Below are positions 17,401 to 23,759 of a stretch of DNA of 64,000 bases, one piece after another. Origin of the DNA: Paenibacillus pectinilyticus (GTDB taxonomy: Bacteria > Bacillota > Bacilli > Paenibacillales > NBRC-103111); NCBI RefSeq assembly GCF_001700435.1, contig NZ_LYPC01000016.1:124001-188000 (forward strand), written 5' to 3'. The translations under genes and the position numbers were made by a program. Within the stretch, counting starts at the first letter, position 1; each line of letters opens with the position of its first letter. The notes beneath the pieces were generated by a model that ran no database searches, was not told the origin of the DNA, and worked only from the letters and a program-made list of their open reading frames with translations.

Positions 17401-18902
17401 GTAGTTCCGTTCAACTTCACTACCGGTGTTATGACTCCTGGTCTATTGTCAGTCACTTCTACACTGAGGCTTAGATTCGGTTGGGATACTTCTTGATTAT
17501 TCGTTATCCCGCTTACTGTTATTACTGGTTTTTCTGTATCTGGTGCCAGTGAATTATTCAAATCAGCCAATGAGCTATCCACGCTAGCTTGCGTACTTTC
17601 CATATTAGCAAGCACGGAATAAGCATGATCACACGCTAATTTGACACCCGCTTGAGCAATAAGCGTATCTTTATTGGGATCACTATTCAATTCAGCGATC
17701 TTGGTTGTAAGTGCATCCTTATTCGCTGTTTGAATATACCCCCATTCTCCTCCCAGGTCTGATCCGTATCCATAAACAGTAAACTGAGTTCGAATCACAT
17801 CGCCATCTTGAGGGGTATATTGTGACATTCCAACACTTGGAAATTCATTATTTACGGCATACATCCAACCAGACATATTCGTATAATCAAATTCCCCAAG
17901 CCACCCTTCATCGGTTTTTGAACCTAGGGGTGATCCAATTTCATCCAAAATATATTGGGGTACATGAACACTTCCATTAGCATCCTTCACTTTAGACAAA
18001 TAAAAGGCATCAGCTATGGTACCTTGATTTATATAGTTGCCTACACCCAACAAGCGTGTAAGTATAGCAGCAACATTATCACCTTCATAAAAAGGTACAA
18101 GAACAGGTTCTTTATAATATCCTTGACCTAACGTAAATTTTTCAACAGCAACCGTTACACTGCCAATCGGAGTTTGCTGTGGTTTGGCTCTTATGATCAA
18201 AGGCTGGGAAGCTCGGACTACCCCAGGTGCTGAGCTTTCATGATAATTGGTTACTTCCACAGAATAATTCCCAGAAGGTACCCCGTGCTCAAATACCGCT
18301 ACACCGCTAGCATTTGTAACAGCATTTGCAGAGCCGATTGTTACTTTTACCCCGTTTGCCGCAGATGTTATAAATCCTGTGTTGTACCAGTCATATGTTG
18401 TTTTCGTAACTGTTACAGAAAAGGATTCATTCTCACTAACTGGTGATGACTGTACCGAAATAGACTGAACTAATTGCGTGTCAAGATCACCATAATACAC
18501 TAGTACTTGATCGTTACTTTCTAACTTATACTGATCGATACCAAAATCTGGAATTATCCACTGACCTTGACGTTGGATGGCAAAGTTCCAACCATCATAA
18601 CCACCGTATTGTCCCGCATGTATCCCATTTATTCCAGAAACATACGAACCGTAGGAAGAACTCGTAACTTCTAAGTTGGGGGCTACGAATTCAGATTCCA
18701 ATACTTCCAATGCAGTTGAGCCTGTAGCAGCCCCCTCTTTGATAAGACCTTGCGGCCCCTCAACCCGAAGTGCAACAGAAACCGGATCTTGGCTAGTAGC
18801 ATGAACTTGGATATTTGGCACTAGAGTTGTAAATATTACTGATAGGACCATTAGTGTAGCTAGAATAGACGACATCACTTTACGATGCAATTTACTAAAC
18901 AT
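11478..18902 (-). CDS. Giant SLH-anchored surface protein with three alpha/alpha-barrel and three DUF4430 modules (transcobalamin-like)
   Basis: A 2474-residue secreted protein. Approximate layout: signal peptide 1-36; DUF4430 at 40-125; linker; DUF4430 at 245-386 (MSGWMYAVNNEFPSVG); helical spacer to 455; Ig-like domain 457-545; barrel 1 at 548-846; three Ig-like repeats 847-1115; barrel 2 at 1116-1421; beta-rich domain 1422-1630; DUF4430 at 1634-1750 (GSGWMYNVNGTYPNYG); second beta-rich domain 1768-1973; three SLH domains 1973-2150 (FNPQTTVTRAEFTKML first); barrel 3 at 2161-2474. The barrels share QGINGPIF(A/T)L(L/I)A(F/L)D and resemble prenyltransferase/squalene-oxidase and intrinsic-factor alpha domains. 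Barrel plus DUF4430 is the composition of transcobalamin. SLH domains bind pyruvylated wall polymer. The gene sits behind a cobalamin riboswitch and upstream of ECF genes, so B12 capture is the likely role (inferred). AAAGGAG precedes ATG 18902. Confidence 0.88.
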   Translation of the reverse strand: MFSKLHRKVMSSILATLMVLSVIFTTLVPNIQVHATSQDPVSVALRVEGPQGLIKEGAATGSTALEVLESEFVAPNLEVTSSSYGSYVSGINGIHAGQYGGYDGWNFAIQRQGQWIIPDFGIDQYKLESNDQVLVYYGDLDTQLVQSISVQSSPVSENESFSVTVTKTTYDWYNTGFITSAANGVKVTIGSANAVTNASGVAVFEHGVPSGNYSVEVTNYHESSAPGVVRASQPLIIRAKPQQTPIGSVTVAVEKFTLGQGYYKEPVLVPFYEGDNVAAILTRLLGVGNYINQGTIADAFYLSKVKDANGSVHVPQYILDEIGSPLGSKTDEGWLGEFDYTNMSGWMYAVNNEFPSVGMSQYTPQDGDVIRTQFTVYGYGSDLGGEWGYIQTANKDALTTKIAELNSDPNKDTLIAQAGVKLACDHAYSVLANMESTQASVDSSLADLNNSLAPDTEKPVITVSGITNNQEVSQPNLSLSVEVTDNRPGVITPVVKLNGTTISKVSGVYPLVLIAGTNTITISATDVAGNTNLQTFTLTYKISAAITAKAQLDKNLAYLVRTVTNPTFGTLNGEWTILSLARANYVVPEGYYQTYYNNVVAAVKENMIKNNGVLDKTKGTEHSRAILGLASIGKDPKHVGDYDLTNALADYNYVIGQGINGPIFTLLAFDTRDYQIPTVAVGKEQVTREKLIGYILDKEVKKGTVDAGGWGFGTADVDLTSMALQALAPYYQSQPDVKSAGDRAIAWLSKKQGSDGTFGASSESISQVITALTALGIDPSSDTRFMKNGKSALDALLSFAVANGGFKHTSTGSVNNLASDQGTYALVAFDRFVNGSKRLYDMTDVQVEDTEKPTIIVSGLTNNQEVSQASLSFSVEVTDNTSGVLTAEVKLNGTVIPKVDGQYNLVLNTGANTVTVTAMDLAGNTTEQTFTVTYNVLDTEKPTITVSGLTNNQEVSQANLSFSVEVTDNTPGILTPEVKLNGLVISKVDGQYNLALNAGANTVTVIATDVAGNMAEQIFTVTYKLPDTEKPTITVSGLTNNEEVSQANLSFSVEVTDNTPGVLTPEVKLNGTVISKVDGQYNLVLNTGSNTVTVTATDLAGNKAEQTFTVIYKVNMAIIYKNQLNKNLAYILKTVAHPTFGTSGGEWSVLSLARANYEVPEGYYQSYYNNVVANVNELMVTNKGVLDTTKGTEHSRAILGLSSIGKDPKHVGNFDLTNALSDYNYVITQGINGPIFALLAFDAKNYQIPVVADGKVQVTRDKLIGYILDKEVKKGTINAGGWGFGTTSADVDLTSMALQALAPYYMTQPEVKSAGDRAVAWLSSKQDSEGGFGTSSESISQVITALTALGINPNTDTRFIKYGKSAMDALMSFAVADGGFKHIKTSSVNGMATDQGTYALVAYDRFVNGNNRLYDMSDVKVETPLPGENEIPLPNVDQPKILIPSDNKDYVISVTNADTNKEITIEIPSNNNSKIQVNLPLNSSLPKIEAVKGIVSIAIPKGAQIISGDSTAIELITSNDTTAPTLKDKVNTIITNGEQLDKVNQAITLGGSNRIEFNEFITLTFAGMKGKQTAYIQNGVIHVIKKFASDLEGYASGNLEYAYDNGNDLIVKTKHFTDFIAYTSSVVETPLPTSKHVTLSVDVLTVNKGYIVPELSLELQNGDTVWSVLKRTLENRGINYLYIWNSTYNSVYVQAIDGYKELDVDRYGIGSGWMYNVNGTYPNYGADRYNTLKDGDSIQWRYTTNYGEDLGQKIPPGTLPTGPIINPNDKKPTIDVPANISQDYPVNITKELKDKELITINIPNVTSKVILNLEDVKDSIPMITAVKGDVSLSIDKGTVLKSGNSNIELLTALDKSDASLQNLVKSGLSNDIVKQLKLTHAFAMGNANQSVIFDKPLTLVIKGAKDQQAGFIEGNTFTPIEIYESEAKGIEATKGNEKITYAYVIGNDLIIKTNHFTSFVSYTVSDVATSDLNKLYTDATTISTWALDAIGEASQKAFVSGSYGKFNPQTTVTRAEFTKMLVGVLGLDVKTSKATSFKDVTPDDWFYSYVNTAYQAGFISGYSDDQFNPNEKMTREQMAVIIVKALGLPVAGQTAVIEDEAQVSVWAKASVQTAIAQGLMSGWDNRFQPSDEVTREMATVVAMRAYHAKADTGQGTIKPDAAKKAEVEKQINQTAAFLQQTITDPTLATIGGDWTILGLARSGVPVPDAYYAKYYANVEKILKEKSGKLHAVKYTEYDRAILGLTSMGRSVDEVAGYNLRVWLADYETLIKQGINGPIFALIALDSKNYDIPVVNDVKKQTTRELLVDFILNRELSDGGWALGESATASDPDITAMAIQGLTPYYKTNKNVQDAVDRALAWLSKSQTSDGGYATQGVANSESSAQVIVALTGLGINPHTDARFIKNGNSAINALLSFSATNGGFYHVKSGGVDNGGGKPGDVDPMASDQAMYALVAYDRLLNGQNRLYDMTDVK
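15565..16355 (-). repeat. Three tandem Ig-like repeats within the giant surface protein
   Basis: Three near-identical units of about 265 bases (88 residues) follow one another, each opening with a TEKPTI...VSGLTNN(Q/E)EVSQ sequence. A more diverged fourth copy lies upstream at about 17275-17545. The high DNA similarity suggests recent duplication and possible copy-number variation between strains. Confidence 0.8.
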
Positions 18903-18958
18903 ATTCTTCTCTTCTCTCCTTTGCTTACTTTAAATTCATCGCACGTAAAAACAAAAAA

Positions 18959-18985
18959 AGGCCAACCCTCAGGCGGGGTGGCCTT
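18959..18985 (-). terminator. Intrinsic terminator between riboswitch and giant gene (attenuator)
   Basis: On the minus strand AAGGCCACCCC, a 7-base loop and GGGTTGGCCTT form a strong stem followed by TTTTT. It lies between the cobalamin aptamer and the start codon, so B12 binding probably favours this terminator and shuts the operon down. Confidence 0.8.
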
Positions 18986-19068
18986 CTTAATTCAACACAA
19001 AAAAACGTGCGCCATACTGGCTACAGAACGCTAACTGAATTCCCACCCCCCGGAGAATCAGAGCAACA

Positions 19069-19239
19069 ACGAAATTAGGCAGGTATCCTGGCTCATGCAT
19101 CTTCGTAAACTTTTCGCCTTCCCATCCCATTAACGTGGACAGTGGCCTGATAGAAAAGTAACTCCGCATTTACAGTGGCGGGACCGCGCAGGTTTTACAC
19201 CTGACTTCCCTTTTAAGCACTTTCGATTTTGATTTCGTA
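19069..19239 (-). ncRNA. Cobalamin (B12) riboswitch
   Basis: Read on the minus strand, the region has the conserved parts of the cobalamin aptamer in order: AAGGGAA, then GGTGTAAAACC, then GCGGTCCCGCCACTGT, then GCCACTG, and finally the B12 box GCCAGGATACCTGCC (near 19078-19092). The flanks ACGAAAT (19232-19238) and ATTTCGT (19069-19075) pair as the closing P1 stem, which fixes the ends. A terminator follows 84 bases downstream, indicating transcriptional OFF control. It commands the surface-protein/DUF4430/ECF operon. Confidence 0.95.
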
Positions 19240-19278
19240 AGCGCACCTTTTTCGCAATTTATGTAGTTATATGGGTTC

Positions 19279-19307
19279 ATACTAGCGGGTAATCCTGCAT
19301 TTGTCTA
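19279..19307 (-). promoter_or_regulatory. Candidate promoter of the riboswitch operon
   Basis: On the minus strand TAGACA (19307-19302) and TAGTAT (19284-19279) are separated by 17 bases. Both hexamers are imperfect, but the position, about 40 bases before the aptamer's closing stem, is right for the start of the riboswitch transcript. Confidence 0.45.
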
Positions 19308-19412
19308 GTAGTTTAATAGGAATGCGTTAAGCTAGAGCATCATCTTATTTCCTAGTTGCTAGTTTAATATATGAGCCTATATTTAACAAAAGAATTGAAC
19401 GTCTACTTAATT

Positions 19413-19441
19413 AAAAAAAGGCAATCCCACTCCCGTGGGAT
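19413..19441 (-). terminator. Terminator of the small YjcZ-like gene
   Basis: ATCCCAC, a 4-base loop and GTGGGAT form the stem, followed on the minus strand by TTGCCTTTTTTT. It sits just past the stop codon of the small sporulation-type gene. Confidence 0.75.
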
Positions 19442-19473
19442 CACCTCCTCATTTACATGTGACGTTCGTAAAA

Positions 19474-19758
19474 TTAATATTTACAAATACCACGTGTGAT
19501 AATTACCAGCAAAATGAAAAGTACCAAAATGCTAGCAGCTGCATTGTTTTTCGGGTAGCAAGGGGCAGCAACGGCTTGTGTGTGAACTGGTTTAGGGAAG
19601 ACGAATTCGTTATGTGAGTAGGATGCGTGCAAGTGGATGTCGTTGTGTGCTGGTTGTTGCATAATCGGGGCTGGAGCCGGCATTGGCATAGGCATAGGTG
19701 TAGGCATCGGCATTGGCATTGGTTGAACAGGGTAATTCGGAACTTTAACATATTCCAT
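19474..19758 (-). CDS. Small Met/Pro-rich protein with YjcZ-like hydrophobic tail (probable spore protein)
   Basis: A 94-residue protein. The N-terminal third is a low-complexity Pro-Met repeat (PMPMPMPTPMPMPMP) followed by a His-rich stretch. The C-terminus (AASILVLFILLVIITRG) resembles the single hydrophobic helix of YjcZ/YhaM-type small sporulation proteins of bacilli. The ribosome binding site AAGGAGGTG is excellent and a terminator follows, so expression is likely. It is monocistronic and unrelated in strand context to the B12 operon, which starts just downstream of it. Placement in the YjcZ family rests on the tail only; a second overlapping frame (19503-19808) lacks support. Confidence 0.7.
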   Translation of the reverse strand: MEYVKVPNYPVQPMPMPMPTPMPMPMPAPAPIMQQPAHNDIHLHASYSHNEFVFPKPVHTQAVAAPCYPKNNAAASILVLFILLVIITRGICKY

Positions 19759-20017
19759 GGGTGAAGCACCTCCTTAGTATTTTCCCAATCGGGAACTTTC
19801 ACGATCATAAACAGGCTAAACAGGATTGTATTTGTTGAAGTTGGGTGAATAGCTTACAACATCAGTCTATGGGGGAGCACCTACGTTGCACACGGTAAAT
19901 ACCCATATACCCGCTAAAATGGGTGGGTGTCATGGGCGAACGAGCATGTGCATGCATTTACCCACACGCTCCATGCCCCATTTACTCACATCCCCTCTCC
20001 ACCCATGTCACCCAAGC
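19759..20017. other. Intergenic spacer with short ACCCA-type repeats
   Basis: No gene is supported between the small spore-type gene and the MBL hydrolase terminator. The stretch contains repeated motifs such as CATTTACCCACACGC and CATTTACTCACATCC, and an inverted GGGTG...CACCC pairing, but no recognisable regulatory element. Confidence 0.5.
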
Positions 20018-20051
20018 AAAAAAATAACCGCCCCCAAGCCGGGGACGGTCC
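20018..20051 (-). terminator. Terminator after the MBL-fold hydrolase
   Basis: ACCG-C-CCCC and GGGG-A-CGGT pair around a short loop and are followed on the minus strand by TTATTTTTTT. It lies 9 bases beyond the hydrolase stop. Confidence 0.75.
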
Positions 20052-20059
20052 TTAATTCC

Positions 20060-20683
20060 TTACACATATGGGTTATTCTCACGCTCGAAGCCGATCGTTG
20101 TTTTGGCCCCATGTCCGGAGTAGACGATGACATCGTCATCCAACAGGAACAGTTTATCCTGGATCGAATCCAGCAGGGTATTGTTGTCTCCGCCGAGCAG
20201 GTCTGTGCGACCTACGGACAGTTTGAACAAGACATCACCGCTGAACAGGTGTTTGTCATACAAGAAACTCACGCTGCCTGGCGAGTGGCCAGGGGTGTGA
20301 AATACCTTGAGCTGGATGCCCAGGAACTCAAGGGTTTGCCCCTCATCCAACGCGAATTCCGCTGGATCGGTAACAATCGGTGCGCCGAGATCTGGCCAGC
20401 GTGCTGAGCCGTTTTTCTTCGGATTCGTCAGCCAATCGGCTTCCAAATCGTGAATATACACGGGACAGCCCTTGAGCTTACGAATCTCGTCAACGCCGCC
20501 AATATGATCAAAATGTGCATGCGTAAGCAAAATAGCAACGATATCCATATCGGCAATTTTTTTGATCAGCGATTTCGGATTCATGCCGGGATCGATAATG
20601 ATACCTTGATTCGTCTCTGGATTCGAGAGCAGATAAGCGTTCGTCTGAACCGGACCCAGGACGAAGGATTGAATGTTGATCAT
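20060..20683 (-). CDS. MBL-fold metallo-hydrolase (YqgX/glyoxalase II-like)
   Basis: A 207-residue cytoplasmic hydrolase of the metallo-beta-lactamase fold. The zinc motif THAHFDHIGG (residues 54-63) is complete. Further metal ligands lie in HTPGHSPGSVSF (near 130), FSGDVLF (near 148) and YSGHGAKTT (near 192). The length and order match YqgX-type hydroxyacylglutathione-hydrolase-like enzymes. In bacilli these probably act on thioesters, possibly of bacillithiol, rather than glutathione. The gene lies 19 bases downstream of a thioredoxin-like gene and is probably cotranscribed with it from the 21335 promoter. The exact substrate is unknown. Confidence 0.92.
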   Translation of the reverse strand: MINIQSFVLGPVQTNAYLLSNPETNQGIIIDPGMNPKSLIKKIADMDIVAILLTHAHFDHIGGVDEIRKLKGCPVYIHDLEADWLTNPKKNGSARWPDLGAPIVTDPAEFALDEGQTLEFLGIQLKVFHTPGHSPGSVSFLYDKHLFSGDVLFKLSVGRTDLLGGDNNTLLDSIQDKLFLLDDDVIVYSGHGAKTTIGFERENNPYV

Positions 20684-20702
20684 CGTGCTGCCACCCTCAC
20701 CT

Positions 20703-21269
20703 TTAGAACGACTCGATTAATGAACGAAGTTCCTTCACAATAACAGCGTGGTATCCGTTACCTTCGCCATATTGACGGCCCATTTCGGCTCTGGCTACTT
20801 GCATTTTTTCGCTATAATCGGCCGCTTCGCGATCTGGATTTTCTTTCTTGAATTGCGTCATAACCGCTTGCACGTTTTTCGGGCGAGGTCCCCAGTGTCC
20901 AAGCGAGAAGCCGCCTGTATCTGTGAAGACAACGATTGGAATCCCACGTCCGCCGCCTGTTAGGAACTGATCAATCACATCATAATTTTGCTCGATAATA
21001 AGAACTTCTGTTGGAATACCGCTGTTTTCCAGAGCTTTGAAAACAACAGGCACGTTGCGAACAACGTCGCCACACCAGTCAGCAGCAATAATTAAACAAC
21101 GAAGATCATCGCGATTGTTAAGAGATTCGAAATATTCCTTATCCTCTTCGTTGTCCCAAGCAAAGCCGTCGTAATAGGCCAAGAATTGTTCTTTATTTTT
21201 CTCCATACTTTCAATAAACTGTTTCGGCTTCAAGCCTGTACCCAGATTACTAGCAAGATTTGCACCCAT
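20703..21269 (-). CDS. Thioredoxin-family protein
   Basis: A 188-residue cytoplasmic protein of the thioredoxin-like family common in bacilli. The strand-helix segment CLIIAADWCGDVVRNVPVVFKAL contains WCGDV where thioredoxin has WCGPC, so only one active-site cysteine is present. The cis-proline region reads GRGIPIVVFTD. Such proteins probably act in thiol exchange or as reductase-like helpers. I chose ATG 21269 (MGANLASNLG) because GGGAGG lies 9 bases before it and a promoter at 21307-21335 falls inside the longer frame. It precedes the MBL hydrolase in the same transcription unit. Confidence 0.85.
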   Translation of the reverse strand: MGANLASNLGTGLKPKQFIESMEKNKEQFLAYYDGFAWDNEEDKEYFESLNNRDDLRCLIIAADWCGDVVRNVPVVFKALENSGIPTEVLIIEQNYDVIDQFLTGGGRGIPIVVFTDTGGFSLGHWGPRPKNVQAVMTQFKKENPDREAADYSEKMQVARAEMGRQYGEGNGYHAVIVKELRSLIESF

Positions 21270-21306
21270 CGTTCTCATCCTCCCAAGATCATCCTTATTC
21301 TCACTC

Positions 21307-21335
21307 ATTGTAACAAAAGCAAGCGAAACCGCCAA
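21307..21335 (-). promoter_or_regulatory. Sigma-A-type promoter of the thioredoxin-MBL unit
   Basis: On the minus strand, TTGGCG (21335-21330), a 17-base spacer and TACAAT (21312-21307) form a near-consensus promoter with an extended TGT before the -10. It predicts a start near 21300 and a leader of about 30 bases. Confidence 0.75.
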
Positions 21336-21345
21336 ATCTATCTCA

Positions 21346-21945
21346 CTACGTTTTCGCTTTTCTTTTTAAATACAGTTGATAACCCACATAAAGAATCGTT
21401 AGTCCAATTGCCGCGATAATCAAAGGTTTAATATAAGGCCCTGCGTACTCGCCAATGGTTTCCCAATTATCCTTCAGCTTCATCCCTAGATACACATAGA
21501 GAAACGAGTAAGGAATGAGCGCTAATGCGGTATATAGTGTAAATTTGGCTAAAGGCATTCTGGACATGCCGCCAGGAAGCGAAATCGCGTGCCTTACAAT
21601 CGGAATGAATCTCGCTGTAAAAATCATCCCTGTTCCATATCGGTTAAACCATTCCTCTGCAACATCGATGTGATGCTTGCTGATCAGCAGGTATTTGCCA
21701 TACTTCTCCAAGAATGGTCTACCGCCATAACGGCCGATCCAATAGAGTACGACCTGAGCCAACGTTCCGCCTACGACCGCACAAAGAATAGCACCTACGA
21801 AGTTAATTTGACCATTGGAAACCAGATAACCGGCATAGGCCAAAAGCAACTCGTTCGGAATCACCTCCAGCATTAAGCCAAGGAAAATCCCCCAATACCC
21901 CAGACCTTCTAAATAGACTAAAACACTGTGAATCATATCACTCAT
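21346..21945 (-). CDS. DedA-family membrane protein
   Basis: A 199-residue inner-membrane protein of the DedA/VTT family. Features are the acidic re-entrant segment GLMLEVIPNELLLAYAGYL (residues 23-41), the GGTLAQVVLYWIGRYGG helix, and the conserved FTARFIPIVRHAISLPGGMSRM motif (near 110-131), whose arginines are essential in family members. DedA proteins affect lipid recycling (undecaprenyl phosphate or phospholipid flipping) and proton-motive-force homeostasis. ATG 21945 has AGAGAGGG upstream. It sits upstream of, and in the same direction as, the thioredoxin unit, which has its own promoter. Confidence 0.9.
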   Translation of the reverse strand: MSDMIHSVLVYLEGLGYWGIFLGLMLEVIPNELLLAYAGYLVSNGQINFVGAILCAVVGGTLAQVVLYWIGRYGGRPFLEKYGKYLLISKHHIDVAEEWFNRYGTGMIFTARFIPIVRHAISLPGGMSRMPLAKFTLYTALALIPYSFLYVYLGMKLKDNWETIGEYAGPYIKPLIIAAIGLTILYVGYQLYLKRKAKT

Positions 21946-22114
21946 TCGTAACCCTCTCTTCGGTAAACTTTCCGTCCCTATTACTCCTTACCTTACATTA
22001 GCGGGAAAAACTACATCTAATTTCTGTCTAGGAGCCATGAATCAACGAATAGCTGGAATTTCTCCTGTTAAATTCGCCTATTCCTCTCCCTTATACTTTA
22101 ACATAGACGAGCTC

Positions 22115-23026
22115 TTATCCTCTACTTATATGCATCTCTTTGCTAAAATACGCCTGAATATACGCTTTGCAAGCTTCTACAGGTGTGCTCAGTTCCTTGC
22201 CGGCGCGATGAATCAGGCCATGCTCCAACGGAATGGATGGTTCCTGCCGCACGCGCATCAGCTTACCCTCCGCAAGCTCTTTTGCCACAGATGTAACAGG
22301 CAGCAATGAAAGCCCCATCCCACACATCATCGTTTGCTTGAGCATTTCCGTACTGTCAAAGGCCATTTCAGTAAAGCTAGCGATCCCCTTATCTGCCAAA
22401 ACCTGCGAGGCCATCGACTGATAGATGCAGCGGCTGCCGAAGCCAATCACCTGCGTCTGTGCGACCTCCTTCCAGCCCTCTCGCTCAATCCGCTCCACCA
22501 ACGCCGGAGCGCCTACCCACACCAATTCATCCGCCAGCAGCGGGATAAAAGTGAGATTGCGCGCCTTCGGGTCACGCGGCACGATGCCAAGATCTACGCG
22601 ATAAGCCGATACTTCCTGAATAATATCGCGTTGGAAGCCCGTCTCCAGCTGCAGCTGGATCTGCGGGTACTGCTCAAACAACGCAGGCAGCATCTTCGGC
22701 AGATGCGGTACGCAGAATGATTCCAGTGCCCGCAAGCGAACAATACCTTTGGGTTCTCCGAGCCCCGTTAGTTTCTCTTGCAAGGACTCGCCCAGCTGCA
22801 GAAAACGGTACGCATACGGCGCCACTTCCCGCCCTGCAGCCGTCAATTCAACCCCCCGCGGCAAACGCTGAAAGAGCGACTGTCCCAGGGTTTGCTCAAG
22901 CTGCAAGATGTGCATGGTCACGGTGGATTGTACATAACCGAGCTTGTGCGCGGCTTTGCTGAAGCTTCCCTCCTCCATCACCGTGATGAAGGTCTTCATG
23001 CTTCGGCCATCCAGTTGTTCCAACAT
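22115..23026 (-). CDS. LysR-family transcriptional regulator
   Basis: A 303-residue regulator. The winged helix-turn-helix is at residues 1-60 (MLEQLDGRSMKTFITVMEEGSFSKAAHKLGYVQSTVTMHI, described in pieces: recognition helix around QSTVTMHILQLE). The effector-binding domain runs from about residue 90 (VRLRALESFCVPHL) to 300. ATG 23026 follows a GGTGG-type site, while the frame's earlier codon at 23044 has none. It is divergent from an HPP-family membrane protein across about 110 bases, so regulation of that gene is the simplest hypothesis. The intergenic DNA repeats GATAC/GTATC several times, but I could not define a clear T-N11-A site. Confidence 0.9.
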   Translation of the reverse strand: MLEQLDGRSMKTFITVMEEGSFSKAAHKLGYVQSTVTMHILQLEQTLGQSLFQRLPRGVELTAAGREVAPYAYRFLQLGESLQEKLTGLGEPKGIVRLRALESFCVPHLPKMLPALFEQYPQIQLQLETGFQRDIIQEVSAYRVDLGIVPRDPKARNLTFIPLLADELVWVGAPALVERIEREGWKEVAQTQVIGFGSRCIYQSMASQVLADKGIASFTEMAFDSTEMLKQTMMCGMGLSLLPVTSVAKELAEGKLMRVRQEPSIPLEHGLIHRAGKELSTPVEACKAYIQAYFSKEMHISRG

Positions 23027-23139
23027 TGGACACCCACCACCCATCGAATTATCAAATACCTAGTATCATAATCATTCGTTATTCAAATTGATACATCCAT
23101 GATACCATCAGGTATATCACAATGAAAAGAGGCACACCC

Positions 23140-23622
23140 ATGTTCACTCGTCTTCGTCCGAAACTCTCTCCCGTGCTCGTCAAGCTCATCCCCGGCTTCG
23201 GCGGCTTCCTCGCCATCCTGCTGTGCAGCCTGCTCGGCGACCTCGCACACACCTCGCTGCTGATGGCGCCCTTCGGCGCCTCCTGCGTCATCGCCTTCGC
23301 GCTCCCGCAGAGCCCGCTCGCGCAGCCACGCAGCCTCATCGGCGGCCACGTGCTGAGCACGCTCGTCGGGCTCTGCGCCCTCCACGCGTTCGGCGTGCAC
23401 GCGTGGAGCCTCGCTCTCGCGGTCGGCACCGCCATCACGCTCATGCAGCTGACGCGCACGCTGCACCCTCCCGCAGGCGCCGACCCGCTGCTCGTGATGC
23501 TCACAGGCGCCGGCTGGAGCTTCCTGCTCACGCCGGTGCTGCTCGGCGCAGCGCTGATCGTGCTCGTTGCCCTGGGGTATCATAGGGCAACCCGCACTGC
23601 CTACCCAACCACCTGGTGGTAG
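23140..23622 (+). CDS. HPP-family integral membrane protein
   Basis: A 160-residue membrane protein with four predicted helices and the family signature TRTLHPPAGADPLLVML (around residues 105-121). Some cyanobacterial HPP proteins transport nitrite; most members are uncharacterised. ATG 23140 is preferred over 23122 because AGAGG precedes it by 8 bases. The gene is strikingly GC-rich compared with its neighbours, especially at 23200-23560, which may reflect a different origin or codon use. It ends inside a CCACC/GGTGG hairpin and is followed by a 12-bp tandem repeat. It is divergent from a LysR regulator. Confidence 0.85.
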   Translation: MFTRLRPKLSPVLVKLIPGFGGFLAILLCSLLGDLAHTSLLMAPFGASCVIAFALPQSPLAQPRSLIGGHVLSTLVGLCALHAFGVHAWSLALAVGTAITLMQLTRTLHPPAGADPLLVMLTGAGWSFLLTPVLLGAALIVLVALGYHRATRTAYPTTWW

Positions 23623-23630
23623 GCCTTCTT

Positions 23631-23690
23631 CTGCTTTACGGCCTGCTTTACGGCCTGCTTTACGCCCTGCCTTACGGCCCGCTTAGCGTC
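23631..23690. repeat. 12-bp tandem repeat, about five copies
   Basis: Units related to CTGCTTTACGGC follow head to tail directly after the HPP gene. The first three are nearly identical and the last two are decayed. They lie in non-coding DNA before the cupredoxin promoter. Confidence 0.8.
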
Positions 23691-23759
23691 CTGCTCACCA
23701 GACTGCACTAGAGCCCTCATCAGCCTCCGCACGCCGCCTGCGCAATCCCGATTCATGCG

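Noticed and set aside
19503..19808. Thr/Cys-rich 101-residue frame overlapping the small YjcZ-like gene
   Set aside because: Only the 19758 ATG has a strong ribosome binding site and a recognisable C-terminal helix.
19886..20407. 173-residue plus-strand frame over the MBL hydrolase
   Set aside because: It is antisense to a confident gene, lacks a ribosome binding site and starts in a low-complexity repeat region.
23083..23583. Arg/Glu-rich 150-166 residue frames antisense to the HPP gene
   Set aside because: They are mirrors of a high-GC coding region; no ribosome binding site and no recognisable domain.
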